This document shows, in pieces, positions 53,070 to 61,914 of a stretch of 64,000 nt of DNA. The stretch comes from Mycolicibacterium sp. P9-22 (lineage in GTDB: Bacteria; Actinomycetota; Actinomycetes; Mycobacteriales; Mycobacteriaceae): assembly GCF_008329585.1 (NCBI RefSeq), contig NZ_NPKP01000001.1:868001-932000 (forward strand), in the 5' to 3' direction. Every line of letters begins with the position of its first letter. Position 1 is the stretch's first letter. The position numbers and the translations under genes are program-made. The notes under the pieces are model-generated. The model searched no databases. It saw only the letters and a list, made by a program, of their open reading frames with translations, and was not told the origin of the DNA.

Positions 53070-53648
53070 TCAGCGGATCGGCAGAATGCCCTGCGGCAGA
53101 CCGACGTTGAGGCCGGTCTGGAAGGCGAGGTAGAGAAGAACGGGGACGGAGACAGCGAGGATCACCGAGCGGACCCGATGCTCGGGGTCGAGGAACCACA
53201 GCGTCGCGCCCAGGAACACGACGCCGGAGAGGGCGGCGCCCAGGACACCGAACAGGCCGACGAACACCGCGGCGGCCGCGACGAATGCCACCAAGGTGAG
53301 CGGGTGCCTACCGAGATCGGGTTCGGCGGCTTCCTCGGCGGCCTCGACGGCGTCGAGCTTGGCGTCCTTGGGTTTGGCCAGGAATTCGGTCACCAGTGCG
53401 ATGACGGTGACCGCCAGTGCGGTACCGCCCAGGATCCGGGGGAAGAATCCCGGACCGATCCGGCCGGCCTGGGTACGCCACTCCATCCCCATGGCCTGTT
53501 CGGTGTAGAAGGCGAAGGCGAGCAGGATCACGCCGAGAAACGCGAGTTTGGGCCAGTTCGCCGCCCGTCTCGTCTTGTCCTGTCCCGCTTCGGAAACCAG
53601 GCTCACCGGCATCGGTCCGGAGGCTGCGGCGCGAGATGCCGTGGTCAC
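53070..53648 (-). CDS. tctB: Tripartite tricarboxylate transporter, small permease
   Basis: A 192-residue TctB protein with about four helices (for example LAFLGVILLAFAFYTEQA near residue 35) and the family GPGFFPRILG motif near 66. The GTG start overlaps the TctC stop as GTGA. Its gene lies between tctC and tctA as in other TTT operons. Confidence 0.88.
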   Translation of the reverse strand: MTTASRAAASGPMPVSLVSEAGQDKTRRAANWPKLAFLGVILLAFAFYTEQAMGMEWRTQAGRIGPGFFPRILGGTALAVTVIALVTEFLAKPKDAKLDAVEAAEEAAEPDLGRHPLTLVAFVAAAAVFVGLFGVLGAALSGVVFLGATLWFLDPEHRVRSVILAVSVPVLLYLAFQTGLNVGLPQGILPIR

Positions 53649-54625
53649 AGTGCCCCCTGTTCCTTGAGGGTGTCCTCGAACTCCTTGGTGGTCTCTTCGA
53701 GGTACTTCGAGAAGTCGTCGCCCCACTTGAGATCCTCGGTGAGGTAGTTGGTGGCCAGGAAGGTCTGCCACTCCTCGGTTTCGACGACCTTCTTCATCGT
53801 CTCGATCCACCAGTCCCTGGCGTAGTCCGGGACTTCGGGCGGCAGGATCAGCCCGCGCGGCATGGACGGCAGATCCGCCATCCCCTTCTCGGTGCCGGTG
53901 GGTACCTCGGGCAGCGCCTCGAGCCGCTCGTTGCCGGTGAACAGGACCGGTTGCATGTCACCGGATTCGATCTGGCCCAGGATGGACCCCGGGTTGGAGA
54001 TCATCGCATCGATCGCGCCGGAGAGCAGCGAGGTCTGCACCTGTCCCTCCTCGTTGTAGGGCACGTACTCGAGGTTGTAGCCGGCGTGTTCGGCGATCAA
54101 CGAGCTGAGAATGAAATCGACGTTGACAGTGCCGATTCCACCGACGACCACGGTGCCCTTGTTCTTGGCGAAGGAGACCCAGTCCTCGAACGTCTCGATA
54201 TCGCTGTCGCCGTCGACGAGCAGCAGCGCGTCATCGGTGGCCAGCAGTCCGACATGGGTGAAGCTGGCGTAGGTCCAGCCCGGATCGGCCTGCAGCGGAG
54301 TGGTGAGGAACGAACCCGATGTGGTGGAGACGTTGTACGGGTTGCCCTTCTGCGACAACAGGTAGCCCCATCCGGTGGCGCCGCTACCGCCCTCGCGGTT
54401 CTCCACCGCGATGTCGTTTGGGTACAGGCCGCCTTCCTGGATGATCTGCACCAGCGTGCGGGCCATCAGGTCGTTGCCGCCGCCGGGCCCGAAGGCGACC
54501 GTCCAGTCGAGTGTCTCGGACGGGTAGTCCTCGGCAGAGCCGGTGTTGCCGGCCCCGCCGCTACATGCCGGCACCACGAGTGTGGCGACAGACGCGACCG
54601 CAGCCAAGGCGATTCTCAGTCGCAT
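53645..54625 (-). CDS. tctC: Tripartite tricarboxylate transporter, binding lipoprotein
   Basis: A 326-residue TctC-type substrate-binding protein. Signal peptide with lipobox VPAC, lipidated Cys 21; the mature part shows the Bug/TctC pattern FGPGGGNDLMARTLVQ and VENREGGSGATGWGYL. Gly/Asn-rich ligand loops fit carboxylate binding. GAGGAGATC precedes the ATG. It is the first of the three transporter genes in transcription order. Confidence 0.9.
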   Translation of the reverse strand: MRLRIALAAVASVATLVVPACSGGAGNTGSAEDYPSETLDWTVAFGPGGGNDLMARTLVQIIQEGGLYPNDIAVENREGGSGATGWGYLLSQKGNPYNVSTTSGSFLTTPLQADPGWTYASFTHVGLLATDDALLLVDGDSDIETFEDWVSFAKNKGTVVVGGIGTVNVDFILSSLIAEHAGYNLEYVPYNEEGQVQTSLLSGAIDAMISNPGSILGQIESGDMQPVLFTGNERLEALPEVPTGTEKGMADLPSMPRGLILPPEVPDYARDWWIETMKKVVETEEWQTFLATNYLTEDLKWGDDFSKYLEETTKEFEDTLKEQGAL

Positions 54626-54682
54626 GTTGATCTCCTCATTGAGTCGGAAAGTTCTGCTATTGGGGTGTTTTGAAGGGTGAGG

Positions 54683-55132
54683 TCAGGGTGCGTCGTGGCG
54701 GAACCAGGACCCGGTGGCCAACGCGGCCAGTCGTCCGGAGTCGTCATACAGCCGCGATTCGAGCTGCACGACCCTGCGGCCGCCGTGGATGATGCGCCCG
54801 GTGCACACGCTGTCGGTACGGACCGGCCGCATGAAGCGCACCGACATGTCGATGGTCGAACCGGCCGACAGGTAGTGCTGGCAGGCATGACCCATCGAGA
54901 TGTCGAGCACGGTGGTCAGGACTCCGCCGTGGATGCCGCCGCCCGCGTTGCACAGGTGTGGGGCGAACGGCAGCCGGACGGTGCAGGACTTGTCCTCGTC
55001 GAGGTAGTCGATGGACAGCCCGAGGAACTGGATGAGGAAGTAGCGCCCGAAAGCGGGTTCGGCGACTTCGGCGGCGTGCCGCGCGGCCTCGACGGGGTCG
55101 GTCGGTCTGCGTGCTGGATCGATGGCGGTCAT
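54683..55132 (-). CDS. PaaI/hotdog thioesterase
   Basis: A 149-residue hotdog-fold thioesterase. NAGGGIHGGVLTTVLDISMGHA near residue 62 is the PaaI-type helix motif with the catalytic Asp; TIDMSVRFMRPV follows. It would release acids from dead-end CoA esters in the operon. Start overlaps the crotonase stop as ATGA. Confidence 0.87.
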   Translation of the reverse strand: MTAIDPARRPTDPVEAARHAAEVAEPAFGRYFLIQFLGLSIDYLDEDKSCTVRLPFAPHLCNAGGGIHGGVLTTVLDISMGHACQHYLSAGSTIDMSVRFMRPVRTDSVCTGRIIHGGRRVVQLESRLYDDSGRLAALATGSWFRHDAP

Positions 55133-55923
55133 GACCAGGTGAACCTCGGCGGACGCTTCTCCAGGAATGAACGCACACCCTCGGCGTAGTCCTCGGTGTC
55201 GAACGACGAGTTGCGGAGGTCGATGGTGATCTCGTCGTCCTTGGTCTGGCCCCCGAGCGCCAGGTTGACGATGCGCTTGGCGGACCGGACGCTGAACTGT
55301 GCACGCGTGGTGACCAGGCGGGCGAACTCGTAGGTGTGCTTGTCCAGATCCACACTCGGGATCAGCTCGTCGATCAGGCCGAGGCGCAGCGCGTCCGGGG
55401 CGTGAACGTGCTGGCCGGAGAACAGGATCCACTTGGCCCGGGACGGGCCGACCGTATCGATGAGGCGTTTGGTGGACTCCAGGCTGTAGACCAGCCCGAG
55501 CTTGGCCGGGGTGATCCCGAATCGGGAATGTTCGTCGGCGAAACGGATATCGCAGGCAAGCGCCAGGCCGCAGCCGCCGCCGATGCAGTAGCCGTGCACC
55601 ATCGCGATCAACGGCTTGGCGAAACCCTCCAACGCGTGCTCGGTGGAGGCGACGTCCTCGTTGTACGCCTTCGCCGACGCGCCGTTACCGCGCACCTCCT
55701 CGAACTCACTGATATCGGCACCGGAGGCGAAGCTGCGGGTGCCCGCACCGCGAAGGACGACCACCTTCACCGCGGGGTCGGCGTCGAGCTCGCCGAACAC
55801 CTCGGGCAGCTGCCGGTACATCCCCTGCGTGATGGCGTTGTGGGTGTCGGGTTTGTTGAGGATGACGGTCGCTATGCCCTGGTCGGCCTCGGCGCCGTAC
55901 TCGACGAGGATGTGGTCGCTCAT
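55129..55923 (-). CDS. Enoyl-CoA hydratase/isomerase family protein
   Basis: A 264-residue crotonase: GTRSFASGADISEFEEV near residue 60 and VHGYCIGGGCGLALACDIRFA near 107 are the oxyanion-hole segments; SRFGITPAKLGLVYS covers the catalytic loop. Glu positions are not fully those of classic hydratases, so a lyase or isomerase role is possible. Coupled to both neighbours by overlaps. Confidence 0.87.
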   Translation of the reverse strand: MSDHILVEYGAEADQGIATVILNKPDTHNAITQGMYRQLPEVFGELDADPAVKVVVLRGAGTRSFASGADISEFEEVRGNGASAKAYNEDVASTEHALEGFAKPLIAMVHGYCIGGGCGLALACDIRFADEHSRFGITPAKLGLVYSLESTKRLIDTVGPSRAKWILFSGQHVHAPDALRLGLIDELIPSVDLDKHTYEFARLVTTRAQFSVRSAKRIVNLALGGQTKDDEITIDLRNSSFDTEDYAEGVRSFLEKRPPRFTWS

Positions 55924-57140
55924 TTGTGTCCTTCCTGGAGCTCTGCGTGGGCGTCGAACAAGATTCCTTCGCTGAAGAGGCGGTCGATCTCGTCGTCCTC
56001 GACACCGAGTTCGGTGAGCACCGATGCGGTGTGCTGGCCGAGCCAGGGGGCCGGTGAGCGCACATCGAACTCGAGTTCGGAGAATCGGGTCGGCGGGGCG
56101 ATGGTCTGCATGGGCCCGATGATCGGGTGCTCCAGATCGACGACCATCCCGCGGGCGCGGACGTGCGGATTCTGCAGTGTCTCTTCATAAGTGAGCACCG
56201 GGCCGCCGGGCACCCCGGCCACGTCGAGCCGGTCGACCCAGTCATTGGTGGGCAATGTGGTGGTGATCGCCTCGATCTCGATCTCGAGCTCGTCGATATG
56301 AGCCATGCGTGCATCCAAGTCGATGAAGCGTGCGTCGTCGGCCCAATCGGGGCGTTTGAGTACATCGTTGATGAGACGAAGCCACAGTCGTTCGGTGTTG
56401 GCGCCGATGGTGACGTAGCCGTCGGCGGTCCGGTAGGCCTGATACGGGGTCGAACGACGATGGCGGGTTCCGGTCTGCGCCGGCTGTTCCCCGCTGCCGA
56501 AATAGGCGCCCGATTCCCAGACGGTCCAGGCCAGTCCGGCGTCCAGCAGGCTGATGTCCATGTACTGGCCGTTGCCGGTCTGGCGCCGGTTCAGTTCCGC
56601 GGCCAGGATCGAGTAGATTGCCGTCGCTCCGGCGGCGATGTCGTTGATGGCGATGCCCACCTTGGTGGGTTTTCCGTCGGGCTGACCGGTCATCCGCAGG
56701 AATCCGCCCAGCCCCTGGGCCATGATGTCGAATCCCGGGCGGTCGCGGTACGGGCCGGTCTGCCCGAAACCGCTGATGGAGCAGTACAGGATGTCGCCAC
56801 GGATCTTGCGGACGCTGTCGTAGTCGATGCCGAGGCGCTCGGTGACTCCCGGACGGAAGTTCTCGATGACCAGGTCGGCACTCGCGGCCAGCTCGAGAAA
56901 CAGCTCCTTGCCGCGGCGCGACTTCAGATCCAGTGCCACGGAGCGCTTGCTGCGGTTCGGCATGGCGAACGGGTAGCTCTCGCCCTTGATCTTCGGAGCC
57001 ATCCGCCGCGAGTCGTCTCCGGTGCCCGGCTGCTCGATTTTGATGACGTCGGCGCCGAGCTCGGCCAGCACCATCGTGCAGTAGGGGCCCGAGAGAAATC
57101 TCGTCAGATCGAGAACTCGAAAGCCGGTGAGGGATCGCAT
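55920..57140 (-). CDS. Family III CoA transferase (CaiB/BaiF), second
   Basis: A 406-residue CoA transferase: FRVLDLTRFLSGPYCTMVLAE at the start, NRSKRSVALDLKS near 70, catalytic Asp in GQYMDISLLDAG near 182. Chosen ATG has GGAAGGAAC ahead; longer in-frame starts lack support. It is the first gene of the whole minus-strand operon and would activate the imported acid. Divergent from the IclR gene at 57308. Confidence 0.9.
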   Translation of the reverse strand: MRSLTGFRVLDLTRFLSGPYCTMVLAELGADVIKIEQPGTGDDSRRMAPKIKGESYPFAMPNRSKRSVALDLKSRRGKELFLELAASADLVIENFRPGVTERLGIDYDSVRKIRGDILYCSISGFGQTGPYRDRPGFDIMAQGLGGFLRMTGQPDGKPTKVGIAINDIAAGATAIYSILAAELNRRQTGNGQYMDISLLDAGLAWTVWESGAYFGSGEQPAQTGTRHRRSTPYQAYRTADGYVTIGANTERLWLRLINDVLKRPDWADDARFIDLDARMAHIDELEIEIEAITTTLPTNDWVDRLDVAGVPGGPVLTYEETLQNPHVRARGMVVDLEHPIIGPMQTIAPPTRFSELEFDVRSPAPWLGQHTASVLTELGVEDDEIDRLFSEGILFDAHAELQEGHK

Positions 57141-57163
57141 GTGTTCCTTCCGGTGGATGATGT

Positions 57164-57209
57164 CGTATCGTTTTCCGCATTGTGGGATATGCTTCACGCG
57201 ATACGGAAA
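57164..57209. promoter_or_regulatory. Inverted repeats between divergent operon and IclR gene
   Basis: CGTATCG (57164-57170) and CGATACG (57199-57205) are exact complements, and TTTCCG (57172-57177) pairs with CGGAAA (57204-57209). TTCCGCATTGTGG resembles IclR-family sites. Likely the operator controlling both the CoA transferase operon and the IclR gene. Confidence 0.5.
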
Positions 57210-57307
57210 GATTAGGCAGTGAGCGGCATCACGTCAAGCGTCTGAGTGCAATGTGCGCCACCGGATCGGCGCGGCCCGCTGCCCGACCTACGAGGCGAGG
57301 AGAGAAG

Positions 57308-58150
57308 ATGGCAGACGTGGACGGGGTGGAAAAGCCGGTGGAGTCGCAGCGCCGCAATGGCGTGCAGTCAATCGATCGCGCGGTCGCGCTGTTGCGCTGT
57401 TTCGACGGCCGCAAGCCCGAGCTGGGGATCAGCGAGCTGTCCCGCTCCACCGGCCTGTCGACCAGCACGGTGCACCGGCTGCTGGCCGCGATGCAGGAGA
57501 ATCACCTGGTGCGCCAGACCGGCACCAAGCGCTACGGGCTGGGTCCGCTGTTGCTGCAGTTGGCCAACTCCGGGGCCATGCCCCGCAGCCTGCGCGAGGC
57601 CGCCATGCCGTTCATGACCGATCTGCGTGATGAGTTCGACGAGACCATCGGCTGGCACGAGTTGCTCGCGTCCGGGCAGCGCATCGTGGCCGGCCAAGTC
57701 GAGAGTCATCAGGAGCTTCGCCGGACCTACACCGATATCGGAGTGCCGATCCGGCTGGTCTACGGCGGCCCCGGCAAGGCGATCCTGTGCGCCCTGCCGG
57801 ACGGTGAATGGCCGCGGCACCTCGCCGGGGACATCGACTCGATCACCGCCCGCACCACCACCGACGCCGCAGAGATCGAAAAGGAGTTGCGGGCGGCGCG
57901 GGTTCGGGGCTACGCGCAATCGCGCGGCCAGCGCACCGTCGGTATAAGTGCCATTGCCGCACCGGTTTTCGACCACACCCAGCGGGTGGTCGGGGCCATC
58001 GGCGCATCGGTGCCGGAGGCCCGGATGGCCCCGGAGCGCGAAGATCTGCTGGGGGCCCGGGTCCGAGAAGTCGCCTGGCAGCTGTCGACGACGCTCGGCG
58101 CCACCGCGGACGGTGTGCACGCATCGGTCCCCGACATCAGGCTTGGGTGA
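57308..58150 (+). CDS. IclR family transcriptional regulator (divergent)
   Basis: A 280-residue IclR protein: winged helix with ISELSRSTGLSTSTVHRLLAAM (about residues 42-64) and the effector domain with RGYAQSRGQRTVGISAIAAP near 205. GAGGAGAG precedes the ATG. It is divergent from the carboxylate operon, the classic placement for its local regulator. A second IclR gene ends the same operon. Confidence 0.9.
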   Translation: MADVDGVEKPVESQRRNGVQSIDRAVALLRCFDGRKPELGISELSRSTGLSTSTVHRLLAAMQENHLVRQTGTKRYGLGPLLLQLANSGAMPRSLREAAMPFMTDLRDEFDETIGWHELLASGQRIVAGQVESHQELRRTYTDIGVPIRLVYGGPGKAILCALPDGEWPRHLAGDIDSITARTTTDAAEIEKELRAARVRGYAQSRGQRTVGISAIAAPVFDHTQRVVGAIGASVPEARMAPEREDLLGARVREVAWQLSTTLGATADGVHASVPDIRLG

Positions 58151-58215
58151 CTCCTGTATTCCCGACCACGGGGGCACACCTGGTCCCTGTCTGGGCAGGC
58201 TGAACTGCCCTGGAC

Positions 58216-58434
58216 ATGCTGACCGTGCTCTACGCCAAAAAGCTTGCCCCGGAAGAGATTGCCGTACTCTCGGTGAGCTCCGGTTACCGGGCAACGGGCC
58301 TCAGCAACGGGGAATCGATGCCGGGCGCCGGTGATCCTGTCGAGGGTGCGGCAGGCATCGTGGCCATTGCTCTGGCCACCGAGATTGCCACCGGTCGATT
58401 CTTCAGTTGGCAGGGTGAAGTGGTCGATTGGTGA
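58216..58434 (+). pseudogene. C-terminal fragment of an SDR gene
   Basis: 72 residues beginning YAKKLAPEEIAVLSVSSGYRATGL and ending FFSWQGEVVDW, the last third of a short-chain dehydrogenase; the nucleotide-binding half is missing. No ribosome site. A remnant of a deleted gene. Confidence 0.65.
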
Positions 58435-58500
58435 TCGGTGCACCGCCAGAACTGGGTCTGATCGACGCCGCCGCGTAGCCCCATTAGGACGGGGTCACCA

Positions 58501-58539
58501 GAAAAAGAAAGGCGGGCCCGAATGGTATTCGGACCCGCC
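58501..58539 (-). terminator. Rho-independent terminator
   Basis: Stem GGCGGGCCCGAAT (58511-58523) with ATTCGGACCCGCC (58527-58539), one mismatch, loop GGT. On the minus strand it is followed by TTTCTTTTT, and it lies about 20 bases after the lipoprotein stop. Confidence 0.85.
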
Positions 58540-58560
58540 TCGAACTCATTCTGCAGTCGG

Positions 58561-58809
58561 TCAGTCGTTCGGACCCTGCACGGTCTGCTGCGGTGCCGTC
58601 ACCGGGGGAGTGAACACGCCACCGCCGGGGTTGAGCGACTTCTCGGTGGGGGTCAGCGAGGGCTCGGTGGTGGTCGTGGTCGTGGTGGGCGACTCTTCGG
58701 GCTTGTCGCTGTCAGTGCTGCACGCTGCGGTGAAGCCGATCATGGCGATGATGGCGGCACCGCCAACCGCTGCCGAAATCCGACGACGAGCCAGACGATT
58801 TGTTGCCAT
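58561..58809 (-). CDS. Small secreted lipoprotein
   Basis: An 82-residue protein with a lipoprotein signal (lipobox TAAC, Cys 30) followed by a Thr/Pro-rich mature part (TTTTTTTEPSLTPTEK). Low complexity and no known domain; a short cell-surface lipoprotein of unknown role. AAGGAC lies before the ATG, and a good terminator follows. Confidence 0.72.
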   Translation of the reverse strand: MATNRLARRRISAAVGGAAIIAMIGFTAACSTDSDKPEESPTTTTTTTEPSLTPTEKSLNPGGGVFTPPVTAPQQTVQGPND

Positions 58810-59708
58810 CTTCAGTCCTTTTCTACTTTCTCAATGTGGTGAAACTTCGGCAGCCGCGATGTCCGCGAAAACCGGGTGCAGCAGTCCCCCTCAAAGCAGG
58901 AATCTGCATCATGAACTGTAACGCAGCGCCTGTATCGGTGCATTCCCCTTACGCATGCTCTTTCCAGCTCTATTGAAGCGCCTGGCGCCGAGAATCTGTG
59001 CCTCCACAGGTGTATTTCCGCCCACCGGTTTCGGCGCGTACAGGCGCCATCGGCTGACGTGGAGGTCGGCCATGTCGTCGATTCCGTGCCAACGGCCCGC
59101 ATTCCGGGACCGGCCGGCTACCCAGCAACCATCTTGCGGTACAGCGGATCCGAATGCCGGCCGCGCGGCCATGCCCCACACCCCTCGGCGGCCCGCTGTC
59201 CCTGGGGGATCTCCCGGCGCGCTGTCTCGACCTGGCCGGCTGGTCGGGAGGCCGGTGACTTCCTGCCCGAGATCCTGCATACTGATCGTCACCGGAGTGA
59301 CGAAGCACACCGTCGACCAGCACCGGTTCCATGCCGTTGACCGCTCGGACCTGGGGTTAACCCCCGGATGACTCTCGGGATTCCCACCTGGACAACCACC
59401 TTGGTGAAATTCGACCATATATGTGGAATGTCCACCGGTCGAGAAGTGTTGGTGATTGATATGAGTCCCGTGACAGTGATGACGCAGGCTCATACGTTGA
59501 GAGACATGAACACGTCTGGTTCAGCGGAAGGCGGGTCACGTGCCTGAAAACGACTGATATGCAGATATATAACCTCTAGTCCCCGCGTCCGGCGCCGCGC
59601 CGAACGCACATCGATTCATAGCCACAAGTTCACAAACCCACGGAGTCCCGTCCCGGGTGCCGAGATGCACCGCCGGGTGGATGGACTCTGCCTGAAAGGA
59701 ACACGAAA
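58810..59708. other. About 0.9 kb without a recognisable gene
   Basis: Open frames on both strands carry Arg/Pro-rich, non-conserved translations and no ribosome sites. It may hold the promoters of the two divergent secreted-protein genes or decayed sequence. Confidence 0.4.
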
Positions 59709-59987
59709 ATGCAGAAGATCCTCATCGCCTCGGCCGCCTTCATGGCACTCGCGGGCGGTTCATTCGGGATGGCGGCCACCGCCTCGGCAGCGCCGGCCGG
59801 CGCGTCGTCGGTCGAGGAAACCATCTATGACCTGCGCACTCAGGGTTACACCGTGCAGCTGAACGGCACCCGCAACGGGCCGCTGTCCAATTGTTCGGTC
59901 GACTCCGTGCGTGGCGCGTCCGACGGGGCGGCTCCGGGGGCGACGGTCTACGTCGACCTGTCCTGCCCCGCCGAGTACCAGTACTGA
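59709..59987 (+). CDS. Small secreted protein
   Basis: A 92-residue exported protein: signal peptide (residues 1-28, ending ASA) and a short mature domain with YDLRTQGYTVQLNGTRNGPLSNCSV and two Cys that could form a disulfide. The pattern resembles small mycobacterial secreted proteins of unknown function. AAAGGAAC precedes the ATG. A bidirectional hairpin follows. Confidence 0.72.
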   Translation: MQKILIASAAFMALAGGSFGMAATASAAPAGASSVEETIYDLRTQGYTVQLNGTRNGPLSNCSVDSVRGASDGAAPGATVYVDLSCPAEYQY

Positions 59988-59997
59988 TCACACCTGG

Positions 59998-60034
59998 GTC
60001 GCAGTGCCGCTCACCCGGTGAGCGGCACTGCGAC
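59998..60034. terminator. Bidirectional stem-loop between convergent genes
   Basis: Perfect 17-bp arms (59998-60014, 60018-60034) around CCG. The stem includes the last codons and stop of the SOUL gene. No T run on either side, an I-type terminator common in mycobacteria. Confidence 0.75.
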
Positions 60035-60598
60035 TTCGTTGCGGCGACGGAATGGCAACGTCCATGGCGGGTCGTAGAACCACGCCACCGGTGGGCCGTC
60101 GGCGTGAAAGTCCGTGCCGTGCAGTGCTGTCAGGAGTTCGGCTGACTTGGCGGTGACGGATGTGGGGCTGCGGTCACCGCTGAACCGGAGCACCGCGAAG
60201 CGCTCGGCGGGCACCTCCACGACGGTCACCGAACTGTCATTTGGTTCGGGCAACGTCTCCAGCGACCACTTCGACGGCAGGTAGAAACGGATCACCGAAT
60301 CGCCGGTGCCGCCGGCATGGTGCTGCGCCACCGGAGCCGTCATCGCGATCTTCGTGGTGCGGTCGTTGCCGCCGAAGATATAGCCGGCCAGCCGCCGGAA
60401 GCCGGTGCTGCGGGCGTCCTGCCCCTCACCCTGCACTGCCGTCTGGGCAGCCACGCGCGGGCCATACCGACGGATCTCGATCTCGCCGAGATTGTCTTCG
60501 TGTACGTACAGCGGTTCCTCGACGCCGACACGGATACCGAAGACACCCCCGACGCCCTCGACGACCTGGGTGGCGGCGCGTGCGATCTTCGTGAGCAT
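60011..60598 (-). CDS. SOUL heme-binding family protein
   Basis: A 195-residue SOUL/HBP domain protein: IEIRRYGPRVAAQTAVQ near residue 41, GFRRLAGYIFGGND near 66, KIAMTAPV near 83 and AWFYDPPWTLPFRRRNEV at the end, all family hallmarks. Usually binds tetrapyrroles. The ATG is chosen with no strong ribosome site; upstream starts lie in sequence without homology. Confidence 0.85.
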   Translation of the reverse strand: MLTKIARAATQVVEGVGGVFGIRVGVEEPLYVHEDNLGEIEIRRYGPRVAAQTAVQGEGQDARSTGFRRLAGYIFGGNDRTTKIAMTAPVAQHHAGGTGDSVIRFYLPSKWSLETLPEPNDSSVTVVEVPAERFAVLRFSGDRSPTSVTAKSAELLTALHGTDFHADGPPVAWFYDPPWTLPFRRRNEVAVPLTG

Positions 60599-60627
60599 GC
60601 GTACGTGGTACCCCACCACGGCATGTA

Positions 60628-61023
60628 TTACTCCGGCGGAGCGAAGAACTCCAAGGCGACACCGTCGGGGTCGCGGAAGCTCAGACCGGACCCGTAGTGC
60701 GCGTCCACCACGCCGCCGTGTGCAATGCCGAGATCGTCGAGGCGCCCGGCCCACTGCTGTAGCTCGGCACGTGTCTCGCAGCCGAACCCGACATGGTCGA
60801 GGCCCGCCCGGAACTCGGTGAACTCACCGGGGGAGATGGACCGGTCGTGCTGATGGATGCCGAACAGCGTGCCGTTCCCGAATGCCCACACCAGATGGCG
60901 GAACCCGCTGTCGGTGTGCTCGTCGAGAACGGCGTCGGCCCCGATCAGCGCGCGGTACCAGGGCCCGCTCACCTCGATGTCGCTGACCGTGACGGCCACA
61001 TGGTGCAGAGCGGAAATAGCCAT
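60628..61023 (-). CDS. VOC family protein (glyoxalase-like)
   Basis: A 131-residue single-domain VOC protein: LHHVAVTVSDIEVSGPWYRALIGAD at the start with the first His ligand, GLDHVGFGCET in the middle and SFRDPDGVALEFF at the end with the Glu ligand. Complete metal-ligand set. Substrate unknown. CAGGAGACTTCC precedes the ATG. Confidence 0.85.
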   Translation of the reverse strand: MAISALHHVAVTVSDIEVSGPWYRALIGADAVLDEHTDSGFRHLVWAFGNGTLFGIHQHDRSISPGEFTEFRAGLDHVGFGCETRAELQQWAGRLDDLGIAHGGVVDAHYGSGLSFRDPDGVALEFFAPPE

Positions 61024-61050
61024 GGAAGTCTCCTGCCTGATAGTTCGGTT

Positions 61051-61878
61051 TCACACCACCGGTTTGCCGCGTCGGGCGCGGGACCGAAGATCCCAGAGGT
61101 AGAGCTGGTAGCCGAACAACCACAGATCACGTGGGACCACGCGGTCGGCGATTCGCAACGCGCCGATCACCGTGTCGAACGCCCGCTGTTGGCGGCTGGT
61201 CCAGCGCAACCGCATCAGGGTGCGGAACTCGGGGGGCAGGAATCCGGTGGTCGCGAACAGGTTCAGCGGACCGGCCAGTTGGCGCAAGGGGGTCGGCAGG
61301 AAGACCAGCGCTGCGACCCCGCGCAGATGTCTGCGCACGGGCTCGTCGATCCGCAGGTCGTCCAGCGACCGTTTCCAGTACTTCTCGAACGCGACCCGGT
61401 CGGTCGGCCACATGTCCGCCCGCACCTGCAGCGTGGTGCCGAGCCGGGCGGCGTCCCGGTACACCGCGTCGGCCGACTCGTCATCGAGTGGGCCGTAGAG
61501 GAACTCGTGCTGATCGACGTAATAGCGGTACAGACAGGCCGCCACCCACAGCTGCAACGCGGGGTCGAATGCGTTGTAGCGCACCGGACTGTCCGGTCCG
61601 GACCGGACCTGGCGGTGCGCGGTGTCGACGGCCCCGCGGATCAGCGCCCGGTCATCGTCGGTGCCCAGGGTGGCCGCCGCCAGATAGGTGCCCGTGGTGC
61701 GGGCCCGTTTGAACGGGTGCTCGTAGACGTTGCCGCGGTGCACCGGGCTCTCCAGGACGCCGTACCCGACGCCCGGGGAAGCCAGTTGCATGATGACGTT
61801 CGCGGCAGGGGCGAGTGCCGCGGCCGGATTGATCAGGTCGGCGACGCGTCTCGGATTCCGCGGGGGACCGAGCCTCAT
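61051..61878 (-). CDS. DUF2236 (MpaB/rubber-oxygenase-like) protein
   Basis: A 275-residue DUF2236 protein, relative of MpaB and latex-clearing oxygenases: [23 protein letters not shown] with the conserved His/Arg, [21 protein letters not shown], and [17 protein letters not shown]. Heme-dependent dioxygenase chemistry is known for relatives. The M. tuberculosis locus next to cobD holds such a gene. Divergent from cobD. Confidence 0.85.
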   Translation of the reverse strand: MRLGPPRNPRRVADLINPAAALAPAANVIMQLASPGVGYGVLESPVHRGNVYEHPFKRARTTGTYLAAATLGTDDDRALIRGAVDTAHRQVRSGPDSPVRYNAFDPALQLWVAACLYRYYVDQHEFLYGPLDDESADAVYRDAARLGTTLQVRADMWPTDRVAFEKYWKRSLDDLRIDEPVRRHLRGVAALVFLPTPLRQLAGPLNLFATTGFLPPEFRTLMRLRWTSRQQRAFDTVIGALRIADRVVPRDLWLFGYQLYLWDLRSRARRGKPVV

Positions 61879-61914
61879 GGAATCGAGTACACCACCTTGT
61901 GAGACGCTGCCGAC

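Noticed and set aside
53417..54673. 418-codon + strand frame opposite TctC/TctB
   Set aside because: Shadow of the transporter genes; no ribosome site, no known domain.
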